A DNA stretch of 17,933 nucleotides from Dinochytrium kinnereticum (GCA_027604005.1 JADGJT010000417.1:1-17933); one strand, 5' to 3'; shown: positions 9,001 through 17,933, counted from the first letter of the stretch. Translations and numbers: made by a program. Notes: generated by a model not told the origin, from the sequence alone.

Positions 9001-10696
9001 TTCTGCATTGTAGATGCTTGTCATGATTGATACTGTTCCGAACCACGTTGGACCGCTTAATGGAAATGCGCCGAATCGTGAGTTGTGTTGCGTTTTTTCT
9101 TCTTCCCGGTTACGGCTTATTGTTTACGTCATTGCTTACTTGTTTTATGTTCATAATTGGCTGCCGACGTTATTTGTAGAATACCCTGCTCCGTTGAACA
9201 AGCCCAGCAACTACCACAACTACTGTGAGATTAATTACAGTGCGAACCCGCAGCCACCTCAATCAACTTTCGAGTTTTGGTGAGTCTCCTTTTCTCTTCC
9301 AGAAGAAAACTATCACTCTCTGTTACCGACTCTTCCTAACCCTCCCCCCCCCTTTGCTTCTCAGTCGCATCAACCCCGTCAACCCTGATTTGAACACTGA
9401 AGATCCCGAAACCATCAACTTCCTCTACGAGAAGATGCGTTGGCTGGATAGCTTTGGAGCCGACGGATACAGGCTTGACGCTGTTCGACACATTCGCATG
9501 GACTTTTGGCCAGGGTACATTCAGGCCGCTGGAAACAAATTTTGCCTAGGCGAGGTTGCCACGAGCTTCACACCTTATGTGGGGAGTTATCAGAAGGTTA
9601 TGGCTTCTGTGCATGCTTATCCGACCTTTTATGGGATTATCAGGAGTGAGTTTTATTGTTGTTTTTTTTTCCCTTCTTCTTTCTCTTCATTGGTGTGAAG
9701 GAGCGGACGGCGGTTTCTGAAATGCCGTGCTGTATCATTTATTCTTATGACCTGGTCGGCATGGCTCAAGACCTTTGGGAAAGGTTTCCAGGATTTTTGT
9801 TTTAACTGCTTCCCATGACAGACGTCTTTAACTACAAAAACTCGATGAAATCCCTGGACGACCAACACTTTTTCAACAGCCAAGCCTTCACCGACGTCAG
9901 CGTTCTCGGCGTCTTCATCGACAACCACGACCAAGACCGATTCCTCAAGATCCAACCCGACCTCGCGCTTCTCCGCAACGCCTTGGCCTACACCTTCTTC
10001 CACAACGGTCTCCCGAACATTTATCAGGGAACTGAGCAGGCGTTTGCAGATGCTGGGGATTATAGGAGACCTGTCTGGGATTCTGGGTTCAACACCACCC
10101 CTAGTGCTGGGTTGTATCAGTGGATCGGGGTCATGTTGAAGGCTAGGAGGGATATTGGTAGGCAAGAATTTGTGGATGCGTTTGCTGTGAAGGCGGGGCC
10201 GGAGAATCCTGTGAACACTTATGTGAGTTTTTCACTTTTGGGTGTTGTTGTTTTTTTTTTCTTTCTTTCTTTCTTTCTCTGATTCCTTAACAACACTATC
10301 ACCGAAAAACACCACAAAATGAAACCAAAAGGTGTTCAGCCGTAAACCTTTCCTGGTCGCTCTCACCAATCTCGGAACTGGTAGCTCCACCTCTGTCAGA
10401 GTTAGAGCGTCCTTTGGAGACAACAAGGGTAAGAAAGCTGCCAACAGTTTGAGAAGGTTCATGAGTTTCTTTAACATGTTCACCCTTCAAAAACCAACAC
10501 AAAAAAAACAAACAAACAACAGTGCTTCGTAACATCCTCATCCCGACCGATACCATTGCTCCTGGTGCTGATGGATTGTAAGTCGCTAATCCCCTTTTCT
10601 ATCCTTTGATCAACTCACCTCCCCCCCCCCCCCCCTTTTCTTTGTATACACAGCTATACCATCAACCTCCAAGGCGAGCCTAAAATCTACGTCTAA
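5875..10696 (+). CDS. Secreted alpha-amylase, GH13, with three N-terminal CBM21 starch-binding modules (19 exons)
   Basis: Endo-acting alpha-1,4-glucan hydrolase (GH13), predicted to be secreted and to attack starch or glycogen. Exons: 5875-6102, 6230-6456, 6537-6666, 6745-6912, 7020-7063, 7229-7550, 7669-7839, 8024-8076, 8174-8390, 8591-8612, 8719-8755, 8821-8896, 9014-9077, 9180-9279, 9365-9645, 9822-10222, 10332-10428, 10523-10577, 10654-10696 (TAA). They total 2736 nt, 911 residues. Residues 1-42 are a signal peptide ending VSA. CBM21 modules lie at about 57-158, 161-270 and 351-458, with a Thr/Pro linker at 271-350. The catalytic domain starts near 469 (YQVVVDRF 471-478; YHGYW 533-537). 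Conserved regions: I DTVPNH 571-576; II GYRLDAVRH 654-662 with nucleophile D658; III GEVA with acid/base E683; IV FIDNHDQDR 745-753 with D750. A short C-terminal beta domain follows. All catalytic residues are intact. Three ATGs in tandem (5875, 5878, 5881) leave the exact start open by two residues. Least certain joins are exons 5 and 6; the acceptor at 7228 was chosen because it alone keeps phase with the donor at 7064. Confidence 0.92.
6043..6552 (+). other. CBM21 module 1 (canonical), spread over exons 1-3
   Basis: Residues 57-157. It closely follows the Rhizopus glucoamylase starch-binding domain as I remember it: a strand ending IW, then VRNIAFSK, a Trp at 98, MWSFSAT at 118-124, and FYVMYTVAG followed by YYDNN at 146-150 and NYKI. 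The aromatic residues expected in the carbohydrate site (Trp98, Tyr146, Tyr147) are present, so this copy is the most likely to bind starch. Confidence 0.88.
6562..7241 (+). other. CBM21-like module 2 (diverged), exons 3-6
   Basis: Residues about 161-270. The fold signature is kept: SYSYDG, RFW followed by VKNLAFNK, then YEIWTA and LSVDFTVNG. The Trp in the loop after the VKNLAF strand is missing, and the YYDNN motif is reduced to LYSDG (262-266). It is recognisable as CBM21 mainly by pattern and by shared intron positions. Binding ability is uncertain. Confidence 0.75.
7242..7481 (+). other. Thr/Pro-rich linker between CBM21 modules 2 and 3
   Basis: Residues about 271-350, encoded largely by repeated ACN codons. 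It contains runs of Thr separated by VEPP-type and PP segments, typical of O-glycosylated linkers in secreted fungal hydrolases. The repeat-like DNA suggests that its length may vary between strains. The antisense Val-rich frame over it (7232-7456) is a shadow. Confidence 0.85.
7482..8204 (+). other. CBM21-like module 3, exons 6-9, directly before the catalytic domain
   Basis: Residues about 351-458. The order AVLLESYVLDP, GGVW followed by VKPGS, YDYWKFSG, FFLKYTASG, FDSNGG and NYRVDFP follows the CBM21 pattern. The Asn-rich turn and final NYRV strand are kept. The YY pair is SF and the loop Trp is absent, with a Phe near its place. It runs into the GH13 domain after about 12 residues. Confidence 0.75.
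8235..10222 (+). other. GH13 catalytic domain region (exons 9-16)
   Basis: Residues about 469-847 carry the (beta/alpha)8 barrel of a Taka-amylase-like enzyme. Motifs in order are YQVVVDRFSRTDGS, YCGGTW, LDYITGMGFDAIW, YHGYW, DTVPNH, GYRLDAVRH, GEVA and FIDNHDQDR. Two very small exons (22 and 37 nt) encode the stretch from WISAVVD to YWPR. The order of motifs and preserved phase across nine exon junctions confirm the gene model here. Confidence 0.9.
10621..10635 (+). repeat. Poly(C) run of 15 in amylase intron 18
   Basis: Fifteen C residues immediately before a TTTTC tract and the CAG acceptor of the last exon, so the run extends the polypyrimidine tract. A C12 run also occurs at 11936-11947. 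Such runs are prone to length errors in sequencing. Confidence 0.9.
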
Positions 10697-12004
10697 ATCC
10701 AAATTCGCTGAAGCCTCCTGACACTATTTTGGGTTGTTTCTTGTATCAAAAGAACAAGGGGAAGAAGTGAGCCCCTTACTTAACCTTTCTTCCTCTTGCC
10801 TGTTTTAAACTGTAACTGTTTGATAAGCGGGAAACAGTGTTGTTTATTTTTTGTGTTTTTGTAAAGACCTCTTTCCCCCCCTTCTGCTTTCCCCCTGCTG
10901 TTGAATTTCTTGCCTCATATTTGCCAACCCCCCTCTCCTTGCCCCCACATGAACTGTAAAAATGTAAATGTTAACACTGCTGATGAGTGTTGGGTCCACC
11001 CTTCACACGCGATCGTATCTCCGCCCGGCCCTTGATGGGCTTGCTTGTAGCAACAGCACATTCATTCATCGGAGCCATGTGATAGGAGTCGTGCCACCAA
11101 CTGTATCCACGCCCCAAAAATGTGCCTGTGCTGACACCATTGTAAGCACCTCCCACCGTACTTAACCTTTCCTCGTGAGTGATGGCGCTTGTTCGCTGTT
11201 TGAGGGGCCAATGATTTGTAACAGTTATCAACAAATAAACTTGGAATACCAACGTGAAAGAGTGTTTAAACAATAATACTTGAGACCTAATAGTTCATTT
11301 CTATTTAATTACCTTTTGTTACGCTTACATTCCCTTTCTTGTTGATCACGCCCAAAACACCTTCAATTCCTTCCCCAAGTTCAATGGAGAAAATCAACAA
11401 TGGACTTTTATTCAACAGCGCCATCTTCTCATCAGGACCAGGTGCCGCGAACTGGCGAGCGGTGCTCTCCTCCAGGTGAGTAAAACTGAGGGAGTTTCGT
11501 GATTTACAACGCATGAGTCTCCATCAGGAACCGATTGGCTCTGCCTCTCTGTCCGAAGTTGGAAGATGATCTATTCAGCCGCGCATGAATGCATTGGATC
11601 GAATCTAAGCGGGTCGACAAGCCATTCATACACAACATGTAAAGTAGTCTAAGATTTCCCACACACCAACCCTCACAACAATAAAAAAAAACTCCAAACC
11701 AAACCACCGGCAACCCAATCCTGATCCGTCAATCTCACCGTTGGTCTCTCCTTCCCATCGTGTTTAGGGCCTTTTGCTAATTTAGAAACAAGAGATTGAC
11801 GGGTGATCTTGGCATGGAATTCTCATTGAGGATAGAGGTAAGGTGAGTTACCGATGGACGCTGGATTGGGGAGGCGAGAAAGAAGATGGCCGTGCGGTTT
11901 GAGTATCCAAAATATCCCCTCCACTCCTTCCCCTGCCCCCCCCCCCCTCCTCCCGATCAAAAAAGGTTTAAGGGAAGGAATTAGAGATCAAAGAAAAGTG
12001 CGAA
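10697..12004. other. Intergenic stretch between amylase and membrane-protein genes, with ambiguous coding signals
   Basis: The first 270 bases are T- and C-rich and should hold the amylase 3' untranslated region, but no AATAAA is close to the stop. The first AATAAA is at 11234-11239. From 10971 to 11273 a 100-codon minus-strand frame and from 10968 to 11165 a 65-codon plus-strand frame overlap, both without family motifs. At 11300-11830 there are exon-like pieces on both strands (see the separate entry). The last 150 bases contain C12 and an in-frame TAA at 11969 that fixes the next start at 12005. Confidence 0.5.
11305..11816 (-). other. Possible small spliced minus-strand gene (unresolved)
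   Basis: On the minus strand a 69-codon frame (11305-11514) contains LEESTARQFAAPG and GIEGVLGVINKKGN followed by a good donor-like GTAAGC. A second piece near 11730-11820 reads KITRQSLVSKLAKG and GPKHDGKERPT followed by GTGAGA. I could not join the two in phase or find a starting exon. The GVLGVINKKGN segment is faintly like the start of a Roadblock/LC7 fold, but too short to call. The plus strand offers a rival pair of exons with matching phase (11384-11475 and about 11785-11837, each followed by a strong donor). It may be a real small gene on either strand or neither. Confidence 0.2.
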
Positions 12005-15000
12005 ATGAGCGACGCTTACCTCGAACCCCTGACCACAACAGACGGAGACTCAAGGTACTCCAAACAGTCGTTAACGCTATCACGTCAACCCATCACGCCT
12101 GAAAAGCAACAAGCCCTTAAAGAGGAGCTTGAGAAGCCATCAAAGGTTTCGAGCGGGTTAACGGTTTACTTGAAGAAGGTTAGGAGGAGGTTGAGGGTTT
12201 GGAAGCGATGCTATTTTTCGTTCGTGGCTGGAGTCGTTGCGGAGAGGAATTGGGTTTGGGTGGGGTTTGGTGTTCATGGGATTGAGTTTGTGCAGATGCT
12301 TGCAATGTGCTTTCATGAAATAGATTGGGGGCCTTCCGGGAATATGTTTGGTTCGGCGTTGAGGTATAGCTTGGTGAGTTGCTGTTTTTTTTTCGTTCTT
12401 TCGTAGCGTTGCTTTTTTTAAGTTGGGGGGTTTTTTTGTTTTGTTTTTCTGTTGTTGGGGGTTCACGACTGAACATGTTTGATGGCTTGGTGATATAGAT
12501 CGCTGACCCGATCGTGGAGCGCTATGGACTCTACGCGTCTCAGATATTAGTTGGGGTATACCTCTTTATTGTGGCAACGCTTGCGCTACTCATAGCGTAT
12601 GTGCTTCACTCGTATAGATACAACGAGTTCAACACAGGTTTATGGGTCGCCCGAATTCTGAGATTAAGGCGTAAGCATATCCAGACTTTTCCAACCACTG
12701 ATTCCAAACCCCCACAGTCCACGTGATAGACACAGTCCTCTTCATCCCAATTCTCTACAGCTTCTTCAGCGTCTACACTTGCAAAGGGCGAGAATGCCCT
12801 TCGATTCCCATTCAGTTAACTCTTTCCATTCTCTGTGCCTTTGCTCTGATCTGCCACATCACCATCACCTACGTCCTAAGTTTTTCAGTGTTCCAACCGA
12901 ACCCCAAATCAGGGGACCCTGAGGCGAGGACGGAGGTGATGGTCAAGGTGCTGAACACGACAGTTCGGGCGGTGATTGTGACGGTGATTGTGTTTGCGAG
13001 AAACGTTAATGTGTTGAAGGCGGTTGTGTCGTTAGTGTGTTGGGTTGGGATGTCGGCGTATTTGGTGATTTTTATTCCGTGAGTTTGTCTGCAAGGTTCG
13101 GGGTTTAAGCAATGTGCTAATGTATATATATTTTTTTTAGATACTACAGTAAGATTTTCAATATCTTTTCATTATGCATCGCAACACAGCTGGCCTGGGC
13201 ATCAATATGTAAATAATCTATAGTCCTCACCCCTTCATCTCCCTAACTATATTCCCTGCTTTAGTCGCTCTGATCTTGGCTTCAATGGTTCAAGCCAACC
13301 CAGCCCAAGATGACATGATTCAAAACTATTTGTTTTACGCCTACATCTGTGGAATCCCATTTGCTTTAACTGGAAGCTTCTTTGGGTTCCAGGCGAGATA
13401 CAACCACGCAACGAGCTTGAAGACTGCGATGGAGAATTTTGGTGTGAAGGATTCTTCAAAGTTTAACACTTGGGACACGGATGTTGAGGTCGATAAAAAG
13501 AAGGAGACGCGGTTTTGGCATCCTTCGCAGGTATGAAAATTTCTGAAGGGAATTTCGTACTTGGGCTGCCTGATTATTATTATTTTTTTATTTTTATTTT
13601 TTGGAAGGGTGGAGGGCCGTTGTTTCGTTGCTTTTGTTTTTCTAAAAGGACAGAAACGCTTTCCATGAATAGGTTGAAATCGCCACGAGGTTTCTCTTGG
13701 TCAAAGCGGACAGCACGGATGTTGACATTGCGGAACAAATGTTCCTTACTGGTGTGCAAACGTTTCCAGACAACCAATGGCTTATGCTTCAGTGTAAGAC
13801 TTTCACAATTGTTAAATACTTCTCAAACACTAATGCCTTCTTGTGTTTGTTTTTTTTTGGAAAATAGATGCCACCTTCTTCCTAGGTTTGTTTGATCTTG
13901 TGCAAGGAAAAAAGTGTTCTAACTTCAACAATGATGCAGTATTCAAAGTGGAAAAATCCATGGCCCTCAACTACATAACCAAAGCCAAATCCAAGGGCCT
14001 CTCATTCTCCCTTGAAGTTCTTGCCTACCTCCAACGACAAGATACACGCACGATCGGCAACAACACGATCGGCAACAAACAGCTGGAGACCATAGACCGT
14101 GTAGAGTTCAAGCAGCTCATGAAAACAGTTAAGCCGCTTCCCCTCCACACCCAGAGGTCTCCTTAACCGTTATCCAACTCCCCCGCACAACAACAGGCAC
14201 AAAACAACCACCAAGAAGCCAAAGCCAGCATAGCAAACTTTTGGCAAACGATCATGATGGCCGAAGAAGAGAAGCCTGTCGACACAAGCGTTCTCATCAA
14301 TCTCGTTTCTCAGATGGAGCGATGCGATGACAGAGCTCATGATGCGTATCGGAAGCTTCTGAATCGGTTTCCACTGTCGGTTCGAGTTTTGCAGCGGTAT
14401 GCGATGTTCTTGGACGAGATTCATAACAACTTGATTGAGGCTGAGGAAGTCAGGAAGAAGATTAAGAAGATTCAGGATGCGGGGATGAGTGATGAGGTTG
14501 CGGTTGTAGCTCAGGTTGGAAGTGATGTAAAGTCTGTTGGTGGGGCTGTGAGGAGCAAGAAGGAGAGGCAGGGGTATAAAGAGTACAGGAAGCAGGTCTA
14601 CCTTTACTCAAAGGCGAATAGTTTTCTTCTTAACGCCATGACACGAGGTTAGAGATTACCATTTTTTTTCTCACCCTCTGGAGCGTATAGCTAAAATTGC
14701 CAAAAACATTTTCAGGTGTGCTCTTCACCTTTGTAGTAATAGCCGTCTTCCAACTCCTGGCAGTCAACATCGGAATCGGCATGATTCAAAGCGACTTTAA
14801 CTGGATTCAAAACTCTGAAAACTGTCGCGGCGCGTTCCCAACCCTCCACACGCTTTTGAGGACCCTCCAATCCTCTACCGGTCCCACGACAACATCCTTT
14901 CTCACCTCTCTCAACCTAATCAACAACACCTTAACATCGCTGGCAGAAAACAGCACAATCTTATTTGATAAGCTGGCTGCACGGCGAACAACATACACCA

Positions 15001-17091
15001 TGTGGAGCTCGAGAAGGGTGATTCAGGACATGTTTCACGGGGAGCTGATCGTGCCGAATCGAAGCGTTCTCTTGGCTCCACTTCGTGACACGACTTTGCT
15101 TTATTTGAGACATGCCAGGAGCTCGATCGAGGCTATACGGCTGGCCAGTTCTGAATCAGCAATGGCTGCCATTTTCGGAAGTTCCGCGTGGAGGGTAGGC
15201 TTTTCATCAATTTTTTTTCTTCTTCTTCCTCCACTCAAGATGTGACGAGATATCATTAATTTGCTTTGCCTTCAGTTCTTGCTTGACAACGGCCTATTCA
15301 ACATCGCGAATGCATTTGGTGAACTGACCGGCGTCCTCGCCGAAGATATTCGCTACAGCATCCGACTAGTTGCATACCTGGAGATAGGTAGGTCCCCACC
15401 ATAAGTTTCTTCCACAAATCTCACCATAACAACAACAACAAAAAACAAAAAACAAAACCAAAAAAACAAAACAAGGTATCTGGGTTCTAGGCATAACCTC
15501 CATCATCCTCGTAGCCTTCTGCGTCTACATGCCGATGATCAACAAAGCAAAACGCGAGCGCGAAACCTCCCTCCGCGCCTTCCTCCAAATCCCAAAAGCA
15601 GTGACCCAAGTGCTCTTCCGAAAGTACCACGAGCCAGGCGCAGTCTCCCTCGAAAAGCTCAACACAACCGGTGAAGACAGCGCTCAAGACGGTAAATCCG
15701 ATGTCGAGAAAGACACAGACGATGAGGGACCAGGTGGGGTGGGTCCTTCCCCGTCTTCGGATGTGGATGTGCTTCACACAAAGGCCATGTCGGGGTACCT
15801 TCGATTGACGTTAATGTACACGAGAGCATTGTTATTGATCGGTGCATCGTTTTCAGTGGCTCTGGCGTTGAATTTCACAAACTCTAGGGGCGCCTTGGGT
15901 TGGCCTGGGGTGATCACATCAGGAATGAGCGTCCAACATCGAGCTCTCCGCGTCCAAACTGTCGTGAACGATAGATTTCAATCAGCCTACGAAGGCGTCT
16001 TCACCCCATCTCTCGCACCCACCATCGACCTCCGCAATGATGAAAGAAGATGGGCGTCCTCAGTGGATGTGATCATGTCAGATTTAGATCAGATGGAGCG
16101 TGATCAGAGAAGCATTCTTTACGGGAACGAGTCGCTTAGCATTTCTCTGGAACCTCTTCCTGGAGACTACTGGGAAGAGTTTTTTTCTCCTTACCCTTTT
16201 CCTCCGCAGCCCTTGGCAAGAAGCCTGTTTGAGAGGACATCGAGATTTGTCGACTCTGCGATGCGAATCGCAGTGACGGATTCCTCCAACGCATCCATCA
16301 TCATGTCTGACATTCGCCACATCAAAGAGGGAACGGAGGCGATCGTGGTAGGGTACAAGTGGTTCCTAGACGCCTTCGACGAGGATGCCAAAAACGATTT
16401 AACACATCTCAACAACGTCGCGATAGGAATGCTCGTCCTAGTCTTGGTAACAATTCTAGGAACTTACTTCCTCTACTGGCGCCCGATCCTCTCCTACCTC
16501 ATCAAAACCGAGAACGAGAGAACCCTCAAACTCCTCCTGATGATCCCCGTCGAGATCGTCGCAGACATTGATTCCCTTCGCGACCTCCTTCACCTTCGTC
16601 AACGAACAAAGATCGTCAACCCACCCAACCCAACCCTCGGCCCCGGTCACTCCGCCCCAGCCTACAGAATGGACAGCGAGGTGAACTTCAACCCCATCGC
16701 GCAACCCATCCATCAGACATACGCTCATCACAAGTCAGGTCAACACCACCCTCACATCACAACCCATCACTGGCCAGAAGGTCAGTTCTTGGATCACGGT
16801 GAGATGGATCTCAATCACCGGGGTTACGGTGTCTCCATTGATGATAAAGATCAGTTCCCGACAACCGTTGCTGAAGCCATGTCCATGTCGGTTGGGTCCA
16901 GAAGAAGATCTTCGATGATTCCTCCGAGTCCTGGAGGGATGGGACCAGGAGGTGGGAGGAGGAGTTTTCAGACGACAGAGTTGAAGAATAGGCTGCCTCC
17001 TTCATTGACGGTAACGGAAAGGGTTAGCGGGCCAACTTTCGAGGAGGAGGAGCGCGTTGTCAAACGAGGATCTAGCAATTCTTATGATTAG
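12005..17091 (+). CDS. Large multi-pass membrane protein with TPR/HAT-like helices and two TM-ectodomain-TM units (TmcB/TmcC-like, 11 exons)
   Basis: Exons: 12005-12373, 12499-12670, 12718-13078, 13141-13208, 13265-13530, 13673-13793, 13868-14127, 14197-14647, 14716-15194, 15276-15387, 15476-17091 (TAG). They total 4275 nt, 1424 residues. An in-frame TAA at 11969 precedes the ATG. Residues 1-80 are polar, with a basic stretch near 57-68. About 82-367 hold seven or eight hydrophobic helices. About 410-625 hold amphipathic repeats such as VEIATRFLLV, AEQMFLTGVQTFP and AYRKLLNRFPLSVRVLQRYA, typical of TPR/HAT folds. TM helices then follow near 690-712 and 884-905, and again near 1000-1020 and 1200-1224, each pair enclosing about 170-180 extracellular or lumenal residues with several N-glycosylation-type sites. 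The tail (1225-1424) is cytoplasmic, partly His- and Gly-rich. By pattern it belongs with chytrid TmcB/TmcC-type TPR proteins, which I recall as often carrying PAS or cyclase domains. None is visible here. Ligand and function are unknown. Confidence 0.85.
14716..15608 (+). other. TM-ectodomain-TM unit 1 of the membrane protein
   Basis: Residues about 690-926: a hydrophobic helix (VLFTFVVIAVFQLLAVNIGI), an ectodomain of about 170 residues, a second helix (GIWVLGITSIILVAFCVYM), then a charged segment RERETSLRAFLQIP. The last part resembles the corresponding end of unit 2 in order and spacing. The unit is split by introns after 15194 and 15387, whereas unit 2 has none. Confidence 0.7.
15799..16548 (+). 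other. TM-ectodomain-TM unit 2 of the membrane protein
   Basis: Residues about 995-1244: helix YTRALLLIGASFSVALALNF, an ectodomain of about 180 residues, helix VAIGMLVLVLVTILGTYFLYW, then TENERTLKLLLMIP. It ends like unit 1 and lies wholly inside the last exon. It is separated from unit 1 by an acidic linker (DVEKDTDDEGPGG). Confidence 0.7.
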
Positions 17092-17245
17092 ATTTGATTA
17101 CTTTTTCTCTTAAACTGGTACAAAAGCAAAAATCAGCAACGACAACAACAGAAGATTGAAGCCAAAGAACTGTGGTAATATATAGGAATCCTCTGCCTTT
17201 TCTCCCTTGGAACCCCCCCACATCTCTTCCCCTGTTGAAAAATTC

Positions 17246-17251
17246 AATAAA
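17246..17251 (+). terminator. Poly(A) signal AATAAA of the membrane-protein gene
   Basis: An exact AATAAA 155 bases after the TAG stop, at a normal fungal 3' untranslated length and followed by a TG-rich stretch (GGTGGTGGGG). No transcript evidence is available. Confidence 0.6.
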
Positions 17252-17560
17252 GAACTTCCCGCTGGTACTTATCAGCGGTGGTGGGGTTTAATCTTACTTT
17301 GTGTTTGTGGGCCTTTAGATTACTTTTTGTAGAGTTTTTTCAACTTGTTTCTATCCACCTTTTCCATCCCGCCCTTTTACATCCATCAGGATTTTCTCTT
17401 TGCGACGTGAAGCGTCTCCCGCCACCGAGGAGGTCCTCACCGCACTTCCCTAACAACAAAAGACCGATAAAAACAAGTTCAAACATAACTCAGAAGAAAA
17501 AAAAGAAGAGGGTAGGGAAGAAGAGTAAATCTGGGGGTTTTGCAACCTCTCCCCCTTAGA

Positions 17561-17579
17561 ACGCGTCAAAAGAACGCGT
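17561..17579. promoter_or_regulatory. Two MluI cell-cycle box (MCB) motifs
   Basis: ACGCGT occurs twice, at 17561-17566 and 17574-17579, with seven bases between. A GCGCGAAA (E2F/SCB-like) follows near 17624-17631 and CACGAAAA (SCB) at 17892-17899. Such motifs are bound by MBF/SBF- and E2F-type factors in fungi. A target gene is not inside the window, so the assignment is tentative. Confidence 0.3.
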
Positions 17580-17711
17580 AACCTTAACACACACACACCC
17601 CTTCCCCCCCCCAACCCCCCCACGCGCGAAACATGATTTTCACGAGAATACTAATAATATCAGTGAGATCCACTAATAATGGATGTTTATTGGGACCGAT
17701 TTCCCATAACC

Positions 17712-17729
17712 AAAAAAAAAAAAAAAAAA
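17712..17729. repeat. Poly(A) run of 18
   Basis: Eighteen A residues between ATAACC and TTTCTG. There are no target-site duplications or upstream coding remains that would mark a retroposed copy. Confidence 0.9.
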
Positions 17730-17933
17730 TTTCTGAACGACAGAACGACTTTCAACATTTGAGACCCCACTAAGAACAATAATAATTATTACCTCAATTC
17801 CAAAAAGCATCGATGTTGATGGGTGAAACCTCTCCATTTTTCCGTCCTGGAAACGAAACCAAACCCCCAAACACTCCCCCCCCTTCGAACGCACGAAAAT
17901 GATTCACAAAAAAAGAAAAAAAAGAAAAAGAAC

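Larger units (their letters stand above)
17092..17933. other. 3' region and intergenic DNA to the right edge
   Basis: It holds the 3' untranslated region of the membrane-protein gene with a poly(A) signal at 17246-17251, then C-rich, A-rich and CA-rich simple sequence, including an A18 run at 17712-17729. The frames at 17278-17559 (plus, GTG start) and 17673-17894 (minus) have no motif and look spurious. MCB/SCB-like motifs at 17561-17899 may belong to a gene beyond the window. Confidence 0.6.

Noticed and set aside
10971..11273. 100-codon minus-strand frame after the amylase gene
   Set aside because: No recognisable motif, no splice partner, and it overlaps an equally good plus-strand frame.
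17278..17559. 93-codon plus-strand frame in the 3' region
   Set aside because: Begins with GTG, contains a Lys run from an A-rich stretch, and lies in the 3' flank of the membrane-protein gene.
17712..17729. Poly(A) run as the tail of a retroposed element
   Set aside because: No flanking target-site duplication and no reverse-transcriptase or gene-derived sequence upstream.

Overview
The window looks like nuclear DNA of a fungus, most likely a zoosporic (chytrid-type) fungus. Genes are rich in short GT-AG introns, often with TAAC/CTAAT-like branch sites. Intergenic DNA is full of simple repeats. Two gene families point the same way: a CBM21/GH13 starch-degrading enzyme, and a large multi-pass membrane protein of the TmcB/TmcC-like TPR type, which I recall as common in chytrid genomes. 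No bacterial operon, rRNA, tRNA, transposon or CRISPR was recognised. The lineage is inferred from content and was not tested.

Layout. (1) 6-1160, minus strand: an unrecognised 384-residue Pro/Ser/Thr-rich protein with a compact C-terminal block and a basic tail. (2) 1161-5874: about 4.7 kb between divergent genes, with triplet and tetranucleotide repeats near 1.4-1.67 kb, AT-rich (TAA)n-like stretches near 1.9-2.0 and 5.0-5.5 kb, and a central part with only weak ORFs. It ends in a clear TATA promoter. (3) 5875-10696, plus strand: a 19-exon gene for a secreted alpha-amylase of 911 residues, built as signal peptide, three CBM21 starch-binding modules with a Thr/Pro-rich linker before the third, then a GH13 catalytic domain with all catalytic residues. 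(4) 10697-12004: about 1.3 kb with ambiguous coding signals on both strands. (5) 12005-17091, plus strand: an 11-exon gene for a 1424-residue membrane protein, with an N-terminal multi-helix membrane domain, TPR/HAT-like helices, then two successive TM-ectodomain-TM units that look like an internal duplication. (6) 17092-17933: 3' region with a poly(A) signal, homopolymer runs, and a cluster of MCB/SCB/E2F-like motifs that may belong to a gene beyond the right edge.

The two large reading frames were rebuilt by joining exons at GT-AG sites in phase. Both totals divide by three (2736 and 4275 nt) and the joins restore family motifs, which is the main support for the models. There is no evidence that the three genes act in one pathway. 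The amylase would digest external starch, and the membrane protein looks like a sensor or scaffold of unknown ligand. The most interesting points are the three CBM21 copies that keep the same intron positions and phases, and the duplicated TM-ectodomain-TM unit ending in an IP helix.
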